DNA of 5,947 nucleotides from an uncultured Prevotella sp. (lineage in GTDB: Bacteria; Bacteroidota; Bacteroidia; Bacteroidales; Bacteroidaceae). Of the stretch, positions 1 through 5,562 are shown piece by piece. The first letter of the stretch is position 1. Each line of letters begins with the position of its first letter. A program made the translations under genes and the position numbers. The notes beneath the pieces are model-generated. The model searched no databases. It saw only the letters and a list, made by a program, of their open reading frames with translations, and was not told the origin of the DNA. The DNA lies in contig CAAFRM010000075.1 in NCBI GenBank assembly GCA_900765465.1, positions 1 through 5,947 of the forward strand. Reading direction: 5' to 3'.

Positions 1-1211
1 GAACCGATGGAGTTACAGATACCATAGATAAACGCACCGCTCTCCTTGGCAAGCTTGATGGCAGCCAGGGTATCAGCGGTTTCACCACTCTGGGAAATGG
101 CGATGACGACATCATCCTTCGTTACCACAGGATTGCGGTAACGGAACTCAGATGCATATTCCACTTCCACCGGGATGCGGCAGTAGTTCTCAATCATCTG
201 CTTGCCGATGAGTCCGGCGTGCCATGATGTACCACAAGCCACGATAATGATTCGCTTGGCATTGAGGAGCTGCTGGCGATGGTCGGTGATGGAGCTGAGC
301 ACTACGCCCATCTCTGTCTCCGTCTTGCAGGTTGTATCGTCGCCGTCGGTCATCACACGAGTTTCCACGGTGCGGCTCACCACACGGCCACGCATACAGT
401 TGCGCAGACACTCAGGCTGCTCGAAAATTTCCTTCAGCATGAAGTGAGGAAAACCGCCCTTCTCAATCTGGCCGAGATCGATATCCACGGTCTGCACCTC
501 AGGGTTGAGCTTTACGTTCTGGATGTTCACCACCTGCAATTCCTGTCCGAGGCGCATCACGGCGATGTTGCCATCCTCCAGGTAAACCACCTTGTCGGTA
601 TATTCTATGATAGGGCTGGCATCCGAACCGAGATAGAACTCTCCGTCCTCGCCAATACCCACCACCAGCGGGCTCTGCTTGCGGGCAGCGATAATCTGGT
701 CAGGGTTACGCTTGTCGAGAATAGCGATGGCGTAAGCGCCAATCACCTGACGGAGCGCAACCTGAACGGCGGTCAACAAATCAAGATCCTTCTTCACCTG
801 GATGTATTCAATGAGCTGTACGAGCACCTCAGTATCGGTCTCGCTCTTGAACTCCACACCCTTTGCCATCAGGTTCTTCTTGATGTCGGCATAGTTCTCG
901 ATAATACCATTATGAATCATGGCAAGGTTCTTGCTTGAAGAATAATGAGGATGAGCATTCACAGCTGAAGGCTCTCCATGGGTGGCCCAACGTGTATGAG
1001 CAATACCTACATGCCCTGAAATATCCTTGTCAGCGCAGAACGCTTCCAAATCTGCCACCTTACCCTTTGCCTTATATACATTCAAAGAGCCGTCATTGCC
1101 AATAAGGGCAACTCCCGCAGAATCGTATCCGCGGTACTCCAGACGCTTCAAGCCCTTGATGAGAGCTGGATAAGCGTCACCCTTACCTAAATATCCTACT
1201 ATGCCACACAT
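1..1211 (-). CDS. glmS: Glutamine--fructose-6-phosphate aminotransferase (isomerizing), C-terminus beyond window
   Basis: Makes glucosamine-6-phosphate from fructose-6-phosphate and glutamine in the cytoplasm, the first committed step to UDP-GlcNAc. The 403 complete codons present begin MCGIVGY, so Cys2 becomes the N-terminal nucleophile after Met removal. Seen in the glutaminase domain (about residues 2-220): HTRWATHG (72-79), HNGIIENY (100-107) and SETDTE (123-128). The first sugar-isomerase (SIS) domain carries ACGTS (325-329), SEFRYR and SQSGETADT (373-381). The family is about 610 residues long, so roughly 200, including the second SIS domain, lie beyond the left edge. The start at 1211 is fixed because the catalytic Cys must be residue 2. 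The 59-base leader has no TAnnTTTG promoter, so I infer co-transcription with the export gene upstream. No frameshift or missing catalytic motif is seen. Confidence 0.97.
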   Translation of the reverse strand, partial: MCGIVGYLGKGDAYPALIKGLKRLEYRGYDSAGVALIGNDGSLNVYKAKGKVADLEAFCADKDISGHVGIAHTRWATHGEPSAVNAHPHYSSSKNLAMIHNGIIENYADIKKNLMAKGVEFKSETDTEVLVQLIEYIQVKKDLDLLTAVQVALRQVIGAYAIAILDKRNPDQIIAARKQSPLVVGIGEDGEFYLGSDASPIIEYTDKVVYLEDGNIAVMRLGQELQVVNIQNVKLNPEVQTVDIDLGQIEKGGFPHFMLKEIFEQPECLRNCMRGRVVSRTVETRVMTDGDDTTCKTETEMGVVLSSITDHRQQLLNAKRIIIVACGTSWHAGLIGKQMIENYCRIPVEVEYASEFRYRNPVVTKDDVVIAISQSGETADTLAAIKLAKESGAFIYGICNSIG

Positions 1212-1270
1212 ACTTATATATATTTATGTTGTATTTTCGTTTGTTAATCCTGACCTTTTATCCTTTGCTG

Positions 1271-2071
1271 TTATCGCAAGATGTTGACAACCAAAGATGC
1301 GATGGATGTCAAGATACTTACAGCAGAGAACCACAATGTTGTAGAAGAACCAATAGCAGAGTTCTGTGCCTTTACCTTATTTGGTTCTACATAGATAATG
1401 TCGTTCTGCTGAAGATAATAATATGGAGAATTGATGATGTTAGCATCATTCATGTTCAAGCGATAGGTATGCTTCTCTCCCTCTGCGTCCTGACGGATGA
1501 GAAGTACGTTATCACGCTTACCATAAATGGTAAGGTCGCCACACTGTGCTAAAGCTTCAAGCACGCTCATTTTTTCCTGAGGAGCATAGATGACACCAGG
1601 CTTGGTAACTTCACCCAATACAGACACATGATAGCTACCCATTCGAACAGTAACGATAGGATTCTCCTGCTCAGCCAAGTAAGGCTTTACCTTACTCTTG
1701 ATGAGATTTTCTGCCTGATTCTTGGTCAAGCCGCCTACATGCAGCGTACCCACTACCGGGAACTCGATATTACCGCTGTTATCTACAAGATAGCCCTGCA
1801 GGGAACCACCTGATGAACTCAACTGTCCACCCGTACCGATGGTTTGAGACACAGCCAGGTTAAAAGGAATTGCAGCTTTAGGATCAGTAGTTATTACGGT
1901 GATTGTCAACTCATCCTTAGGCATAATCTTTGCTTCGTAAAGCATCTTAGAAGCTGCATAACTGATAGAATCGGCATTTTGGAAATAAGCCACATTCTTG
2001 GTGCTTCCGCAACTGCTAAGCATCAAGACCATTGTCAAAGCGACAAGCGCAGAATAGATGATTTTTTTCAT
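1271..2071 (-). CDS. Wza-type polysaccharide export outer-membrane lipoprotein
   Basis: Predicted outer-membrane auxiliary (OPX) protein that forms the exit channel for capsular or exopolysaccharide. The 266 residues start with a lipoprotein signal peptide: MKKIIYSALVALTMVLML then lipobox LSSC, so Cys21 is the lipidated residue. A Poly_export domain follows at about 42-130 (IMPKDELTITV, then YLVDNSGNIEFPVVGTLHVGGLT), then one SLBB-like domain at about 147-230 (VSVLGEVTKPGVIY, ending NDIIYVEPN). A hydrophobic stretch at 245-264 could be the C-terminal helix that crosses the outer membrane in Wza. The ATG at 2071 is preferred; the frame extends three codons upstream to a TTG at 2080, but the MKK signal peptide begins at the ATG. 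It has its own promoter within an inverted repeat, and glmS follows 59 bases downstream. The usual partners (Wzc-like co-polymerase/kinase, Wzx, Wzy) are not in the window, so the exported glycan is unknown. Confidence 0.9.
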   Translation of the reverse strand: MKKIIYSALVALTMVLMLSSCGSTKNVAYFQNADSISYAASKMLYEAKIMPKDELTITVITTDPKAAIPFNLAVSQTIGTGGQLSSSGGSLQGYLVDNSGNIEFPVVGTLHVGGLTKNQAENLIKSKVKPYLAEQENPIVTVRMGSYHVSVLGEVTKPGVIYAPQEKMSVLEALAQCGDLTIYGKRDNVLLIRQDAEGEKHTYRLNMNDANIINSPYYYLQQNDIIYVEPNKVKAQNSAIGSSTTLWFSAVSILTSIASLVVNILR

Positions 2072-2091
2072 TCTCAACAAATTTCGTTATA

Positions 2092-2151
2092 AAATATTGG
2101 TGCAAAATTACAGCATTTTTTTGAATACTGCAAATTTTTGCACCAATATTT
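2092..2151. repeat. Perfect 16-bp inverted repeat, 28-bp spacer, around the export-gene promoter
   Basis: Arms at 2092-2107 (AAATATTGGTGCAAAA) and 2136-2151 (TTTTGCACCAATATTT) are exact reverse complements. The spacer (2108-2135) can extend the stem by nine further pairs (2108-2116 with 2125-2133) after a two-base bulge at 2134-2135; seven are Watson-Crick and two are A-C on the plus strand, which become G-U on minus-strand RNA. It sits 42 bases after the pyk stop and ends 20 bases before the export-gene start. It may be an invertible promoter, an operator, or a 3' hairpin of pyk mRNA; no clean U-tract follows. Confidence 0.85.
2103..2134 (-). promoter_or_regulatory. Promoter of polysaccharide export gene
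   Basis: Read on the minus strand, TTTG (2134-2131), a 20-base spacer and TAATTTTG (2110-2103) fit the Bacteroidetes -33/-7 consensus (TTTG, about 19-21 bases, TAnnTTTG). The expected start of transcription is near 2096, giving a leader of about 25 bases before the ATG at 2071. The TTTG of the -7 element lies inside the left arm of a perfect inverted repeat, and the -33 element lies in its spacer. Confidence 0.7.
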
Positions 2152-2160
2152 ACTCCATCG

Positions 2161-2182
2161 CATTATTTTTCTTAAAATAATG
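2161..2182 (-). terminator. Small A/T-rich hairpin after pyk, possible weak terminator
   Basis: A perfect 9-bp stem (2161-2169 CATTATTTT with 2174-2182 AAAATAATG) closes a 4-base loop, beginning 10 bases after the pyk stop. It is almost entirely A-T and lacks a downstream T-run on the minus strand (the next bases are CGATGGAG), so termination is uncertain. A short T-run lies on the plus-strand side instead (2186-2190). Confidence 0.3.
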
Positions 2183-2192
2183 ACCTTTTTAA

Positions 2193-3644
2193 CTAGTCTT
2201 CAATGCCATTTGATGGTAAATTGAAGGTATAGCTGTTATCGAAGATCTTCTTCACCTTGTTGATTTCTACGAAGGTGGTTCCTCCACCCTCACCGAAGCT
2301 ACCACTCAGGTAAGCAATCCTATCTTCCTCACCCAGGTAACCCTTCTGGCGGAGCATACGTACCGCTGCGGTAAACATAGCCTTGGTAGAAACCTGATCC
2401 TTCTGATGGATTGGAATAATACCATAGCTCAGGTTCAACCAGCGCTGAAGCTTCTCCTTGTAACAGATGGCAAGCACAGGATTAGGACCACGGAACGAAG
2501 CCAGGCAGCGGGCAGTCTGACCCGTCTCACCATCGGTGATGATGCCGGCAACGCCCAACTTCTTGGTTGCCTCGATGGCAGCATGAGCCAGGAAGAGCTT
2601 TTGGTCAATCTTTCCATCCTCCATCGGATCAATGTCGTTGAGAGGCGACTTGTCCTTCTCTGCCTGCTCGGCAATGCGTGCCATAGTCTGAACAGCCTCT
2701 ACCGGATACTTACCGCTGGCTGTTTCGCCAGAAAGCATCAGGGCGTCTGTACGGTAGAAGATAGCGTTGGCAATATCTGTAACCTCGGCACGTGTAGGAC
2801 GAGGATTCTTAATCATGGTGTGGAGCATCTGTGTAGCAACGATTACCGGCTTCTGAGCCTTCACGCACTTGGCGATGATGCGGCGCTGGATACCAGGGAT
2901 TCTCTCGATAGGCACCTCAATACCCAGGTCACCACGGGCAATCATAATGCCATAGCAGGCTTCGATGATCTCATCGATGTTATCTACACCCTCCTGGTTC
3001 TCGATCTTAGAGATAATCTTGATGTCGCTGTGGTGAGCATCGAGAATATCCTGCACGGCCTTTACATCAGCTGCATTGCGCACGAATGAGTGAGCGATAA
3101 AATCAATATCCAGTTCGATGGCAAGCTCGATGTTTCTGCGGTCTTTCTCAGTAAGCGCAGGCAGATCGATGTGCTCGCCCGGTACGTTCACGCTCTTGTG
3201 AGCCCCCAGTGTTCCCTCGTTCTGCACCTCAGCCACGAGCATAGGACCCTGAATATCAACAACCTTCATGTCGAGTTCGCCATCATCAAACAAGATGTCG
3301 TCGCCTACCTTCAAATCGGCAGCAATATCAGGATAGCTCAAGTTCACGATATCATGAGAAGAATCTACATCAGGACGACCGAAGATTTTCACCACGTCAC
3401 CTATATTATAATGTATAGGCTCCTTTACGTCGGTTGTGCGCACCTCCGGACCCTTGGTATCAATCATGATACCAATATGTGGAGACACAGCTCTAACGTT
3501 CTTGACAATGGTACGGATTCCATCTTCTGTAGCATGTGCGGTATTCATACGAACCACGTTCATGCCCGCAAAAAACAGTTTTCGGATAAAATCTTGATCG
3601 CATCTGCGATCGCTGATGGAAGCAACAATCTTTGTTTGTTTCAT
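2193..3644 (-). CDS. pyk: Pyruvate kinase
   Basis: Transfers phosphate from phosphoenolpyruvate to ADP, giving pyruvate and ATP in the last step of glycolysis. The 483 residues match the usual single-enzyme length. Seen: R32 and N34 in VRMNTAHA; DTKGPEVRT (62-70); B-domain lid at about 71-160; catalytic K213 in ISKIEN (211-216); MIARGDLGIEVP (234-245) with metal ligands E215 and D239; T271 in ATQM; RPTRAEVTD (282-290); SGETASGKYP (305-314). The C-terminal effector domain (about 340-483) keeps an ETGQTAR loop (373-379), the usual phosphate-effector site. Departures from the textbook enzyme: KIVASISDRRCD replaces KIVCTIGPAS, and the K+-ligand Ser of NFSHG is Ala36. E67, which by family rules marks K+-dependent enzymes, is present. 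The gene stands alone, with its own -7 element upstream and a repeat-rich gap downstream. Confidence 0.97.
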   Translation of the reverse strand: MKQTKIVASISDRRCDQDFIRKLFFAGMNVVRMNTAHATEDGIRTIVKNVRAVSPHIGIMIDTKGPEVRTTDVKEPIHYNIGDVVKIFGRPDVDSSHDIVNLSYPDIAADLKVGDDILFDDGELDMKVVDIQGPMLVAEVQNEGTLGAHKSVNVPGEHIDLPALTEKDRRNIELAIELDIDFIAHSFVRNAADVKAVQDILDAHHSDIKIISKIENQEGVDNIDEIIEACYGIMIARGDLGIEVPIERIPGIQRRIIAKCVKAQKPVIVATQMLHTMIKNPRPTRAEVTDIANAIFYRTDALMLSGETASGKYPVEAVQTMARIAEQAEKDKSPLNDIDPMEDGKIDQKLFLAHAAIEATKKLGVAGIITDGETGQTARCLASFRGPNPVLAICYKEKLQRWLNLSYGIIPIHQKDQVSTKAMFTAAVRMLRQKGYLGEEDRIAYLSGSFGEGGGTTFVEINKVKKIFDNSYTFNLPSNGIED

Positions 3645-3712
3645 ATTTGTAATTACCTTATAGAAATTTCAATGTTATCGTGACATTTCTGCCACTTTTC
3701 TCAAATTTTGTG

Positions 3713-3720
3713 CAAAGATA
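3713..3720 (-). promoter_or_regulatory. -7 promoter element of pyk
   Basis: On the minus strand the sequence reads TATCTTTG followed by CAC, the same 11 bases as in the HU promoter. It predicts a transcript starting near 3706 with a leader of about 60 bases before the ATG at 3644. No exact TTTG was found 19-21 bases upstream, so the -33 half is weak or degenerate. The pyk start is preceded by AAGG about ten bases upstream. Confidence 0.6.
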
Positions 3721-3806
3721 CAAAGAAAATCTGAAATACGATTCATCTGAAATACAAAATATATATAAAATATGGCGAATGTAACAGATTGAAAGGAAAT
3801 CAAACA

Positions 3807-3860
3807 CGCCCTGCAAGGACAAAAACATCACATGGTCAATGCTTTTGCCCCTACAGGGCG
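3807..3860 (-). terminator. Long hairpin downstream of lemA, likely terminator or dispersed palindromic element
   Basis: On minus-strand RNA, bases 3860-3837 pair continuously with 3807-3830: 24 pairs, 18 Watson-Crick and 6 G-U, closing a 6-base loop (3831-3836). It begins 25 bases after the lemA stop, and the stem base is followed by a T-rich but interrupted run (TGTTTGATTTCCTTT). Position and strand fit an end for the TPM-lemA transcript, upstream of the pyk promoter. The stem is long for a simple terminator, so a mobile REP-like palindrome is an alternative. Confidence 0.6.
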
Positions 3861-3885
3861 ACATTCTTGACAGAATTATATTTTC

Positions 3886-4467
3886 CTAGATATCCAAGTC
3901 TGGTGCCTTCTCTGCACCAGCTGCTGCCTCAAACTTAGGCATTACATTGAAATTGAAGATGCCGGCGATGATGGCATTAGGCATCTTTCTAACCGTCTGA
4001 TTATAAGACTGAACTGCCTCATTATACTTACGGCGAGCCTCGCTGATCCGGTTTTCAGTACCTTCCTCCTGAATCTGGAGAGCCTTGAAGTTCTCGCTTG
4101 CCTTCAACTCAGGATATCTTTCAGCCACCAGCATCAGCTTGGAGAAGGCATTGGCCAACTCACCCTGAGCAGCTGCATACTGCTTCATGCTAGCCTCCGT
4201 GAGATTATTCACATCCAGCTTCACCTGGCCTACAGAAGCACGAGCCTTGGTCACCTCCTCGAAAGTCTCCTTCTCATGCTTGGCATAAGCCTTTACGATT
4301 TTAGCCAACTGAGGCATCATATCGGCACGACGCTGATACTGAGCCTGCATGTTAGACAACTCGGTAGTAGCCTTCTCCTGCTCTCCTACCATACCATTAT
4401 AACCACTGAACACCCAGAGCACCAATACAACGATGACGCCTAAGATGATCCATCCTGTTTTCTTCAT
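3886..4467 (-). CDS. lemA: LemA family membrane protein
   Basis: LemA proteins are small, single-pass, mostly helical membrane proteins of unsettled biochemical role. The 193 residues are typical in length. MKKTGW then a hydrophobic segment (7-21) anchors the protein; the basic N-terminus suggests N-in, so the helical body is predicted to be periplasmic. Family signatures seen: YNGMVGEQEKA (23-33), AQYQRRADMMPQL (42-54), AYAKHE (60-65), the AERYPELKASENF block (115-127) and ENRISEARRKYNEAVQSYN (138-156). The end is acidic. It lies 93 bases downstream of the TPM-domain gene on the same strand with no promoter between, so I infer an operon; lemA/TPM pairing is recurrent in bacteria. The gap between them is a heptanucleotide array, and a strong hairpin follows 25 bases after the stop. 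Confidence 0.93.
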   Translation of the reverse strand: MKKTGWIILGVIVVLVLWVFSGYNGMVGEQEKATTELSNMQAQYQRRADMMPQLAKIVKAYAKHEKETFEEVTKARASVGQVKLDVNNLTEASMKQYAAAQGELANAFSKLMLVAERYPELKASENFKALQIQEEGTENRISEARRKYNEAVQSYNQTVRKMPNAIIAGIFNFNVMPKFEAAAGAEKAPDLDI

Positions 4468-4473
4468 ACTTTT

Positions 4474-4557
4474 TTATTATTGATTAATGATTATTGATTA
4501 ATTATTATCTACCAATGATAAACTATTAGCTATCAATTATAAACTATTAGCTATCAG
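4474..4557. repeat. Degenerate heptanucleotide tandem array, 12 units
   Basis: Read on the minus strand from 4557 to 4474, the sequence divides without gap into 12 heptamers such as CTGATAG, CTAATAG, TTTATAA, TTGATAG, TTAATCA and ATAATCA. Positions 2 and 5 are T in all twelve, position 4 is A in eleven, position 6 is A or C and position 7 is A or G (consensus NTDATMR). A higher-order 21-base repeat (4518-4535 and 4539-4556 identical over 18 bases) covers three heptads. It fills nearly the whole TPM-lemA gap. No promoter motif is seen in it. Confidence 0.85.
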
Positions 4558-4560
4558 CAA

Positions 4561-5394
4561 CTACCAGCTTCCGCCGGAGCCGCCGCCAGAGAATGTTCCG
4601 CCGCCAAAGGAGCCGCCCGAGAAGCCGCCTCCTCCACCGCCGGAGAAACCTCCGCCGCCCATGAAGAACGGAGGCAACCAGTCGTCATCATCATTCCTTC
4701 TTCGCGACTGGTTTCTCCCCTTTCCCCTCGGTCTTGGTTTAACCAGACCCACCTGCTCCAGGATGTAACGGACGAGGTAATAGATTGGGATTCCGAAAAA
4801 GAGAAGGAACAAGATAACGACCAGTACCCAATCCTCTTCATCATTCACCGTCCCCTCATCTACCGACTCAATTCCGGTGCGCCCGCTTTTCACCTTATTA
4901 TATATAGCACGGCTCACAGAGGCTACAGCCTCGCCGGGAGCATCCTCGCGCATGTATTTCACGATGCAGGCACGTGCAATATCATCGCAATCCACATCCG
5001 TCAGCTCTCCCTCCAGTCCACTGCCGGGAGCGATGAAGTACTTGTGGTCTTCCACGGCAATGACGATGACCAGACCTCTTCGGCTCTTCTTGTAGCCGAT
5101 GCCATACTTGTTGCCCACATCCTGTGCCATCCGGAAAGCATCCTGGTTAGCCACCCTGCCCACGATGATGAGCACATTCTGCACGCCACACTCCAGCTTC
5201 AGCTTCTGCAGGTAGAAATTGGCGGAATCCTTCAGCGCCTTATCTACATATCCATCCGGATCGGAAACATACTGCGTGGAGTCCTGAAGGAAGGGAATCG
5301 GCACATTATCCGCATTCCACTCCTTCTTGGCAGACAGCGATAATACGCTGAAAGCCATCCATATCATCACTAAAAAATGTCTCTTAAAAGCCAT
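4561..5394 (-). CDS. TPM-domain (YgcG-like) membrane protein with glycine-rich tail
   Basis: TPM domains are small periplasmic or lumenal alpha/beta domains; acid-phosphatase activity and photosystem-repair roles are reported for some members, but the role here is unknown. The 277 residues show a signal peptide (1-22, basic KRH, hydrophobic core, SLSA end) and a TPM domain at about 44-170, including KYGIGYKKSRRGLVIVIAVE and the signature FIAPGSGLEGELTD (120-133). A transmembrane segment (about 189-210) precedes a basic patch (KPRPRGKGRNQSRRR), an NDDDDW stretch and a Gly/Ser/Phe tail (246-276) ending GGSW. The positive-inside rule puts the TPM domain in the periplasm and the tail in the cytoplasm. 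It leads the operon with lemA; its promoter is at 5413-5444. The C-terminal glycine codons are GGC/GGA-rich and raise local GC content sharply. Confidence 0.9.
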   Translation of the reverse strand: MAFKRHFLVMIWMAFSVLSLSAKKEWNADNVPIPFLQDSTQYVSDPDGYVDKALKDSANFYLQKLKLECGVQNVLIIVGRVANQDAFRMAQDVGNKYGIGYKKSRRGLVIVIAVEDHKYFIAPGSGLEGELTDVDCDDIARACIVKYMREDAPGEAVASVSRAIYNKVKSGRTGIESVDEGTVNDEEDWVLVVILFLLFFGIPIYYLVRYILEQVGLVKPRPRGKGRNQSRRRNDDDDWLPPFFMGGGGFSGGGGGGFSGGSFGGGTFSGGGSGGSW

Positions 5395-5412
5395 AAATTC
5401 TCAATTTTAGTG

Positions 5413-5444
5413 CAAAAATACAGAATAAAAACCTAATATGCAAA
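5413..5444 (-). promoter_or_regulatory. Promoter of the TPM-lemA operon
   Basis: On the minus strand, TTTG (5444-5441), a 20-base spacer and TATTTTTG (5420-5413), followed by CAC, match the Bacteroidetes -33/-7 consensus closely. Transcription is expected near 5406, leaving a very short leader of about 12 bases before the ATG at 5394. Confidence 0.75.
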
Positions 5445-5456
5445 TACTTAGAGCAT

Positions 5457-5472
5457 TTTTTTTGCAAAAAAA
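5457..5472. promoter_or_regulatory. A/T-tract palindrome between divergent promoters
   Basis: TTTTTTTGCAAAAAAA is a perfect 16-bp palindrome centred between the -33 element of the TPM promoter (5441-5444) and that of the HU promoter (5484-5487). No gene ends here, so a terminator is unlikely. It may be an intrinsically bent segment, an UP-like element or a shared operator; the role is inferred. Confidence 0.4.
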
Positions 5473-5483
5473 GCCTTAACTAT

Positions 5484-5514
5484 TTTGTTATATCGCAAAA
5501 AACTTGTATCTTTG
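5484..5514 (+). promoter_or_regulatory. Promoter of the HU gene
   Basis: TTTG (5484-5487), a 19-base spacer and TATCTTTG (5507-5514) followed by CAC match the Bacteroidetes promoter consensus. A start near 5521 gives a leader of about 42 bases. The A/T-tract palindrome at 5457-5472 lies just upstream, where an UP-type element would act. Confidence 0.8.
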
Positions 5515-5562
5515 CACACCGATTTGAGATTATTAAGTATAAAAATAAATAAAAGAAGAGAA

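Noticed and set aside
279..938. 219-codon open frame on the plus strand
   Set aside because: It lies wholly antisense to glmS, whose motifs are intact; the translation is His/Leu/Val-rich with no recognisable family.
1212..1270. glmS ribozyme or riboswitch in the glmS leader
   Set aside because: The 59-base A/T-rich leader is too short and shows no ribozyme core; that regulator is known mainly from Gram-positive bacteria.
2072..2080. TTG start giving three extra residues on the export lipoprotein
   Set aside because: The ATG at 2071 begins a standard MKK lipoprotein signal peptide; the TTG extension adds nothing and has no better leader.
2406..3089. 227-codon and adjoining 197-codon (3090-3683) open frames on the plus strand
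   Set aside because: Both are antisense to an intact pyruvate kinase gene; their composition is that of a complementary-strand shadow.
3658..3864. 68-codon minus-strand open frame in the lemA-pyk gap
   Set aside because: It crosses the long hairpin and the pyk promoter, has no recognisable domain and looks like chance translation of A/T-rich DNA.
4474..4557. CRISPR-like or iteron array
   Set aside because: Units are 7 bases, contiguous and degenerate, with no spacers and no cas or rep gene; it is a period-7 tandem repeat.
4554..4844. 96-codon minus-strand frame overlapping the 3' end of the TPM gene
   Set aside because: It is an out-of-frame reading of the GC-rich glycine tail codons, giving an Ala/Glu/Ser-rich low-complexity product.
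5485..5562. Upstream ATG extending HU by 26 residues
   Set aside because: It lies before the -7 element, so it would not be in the transcript, and HU homology begins at the ATG at 5563.
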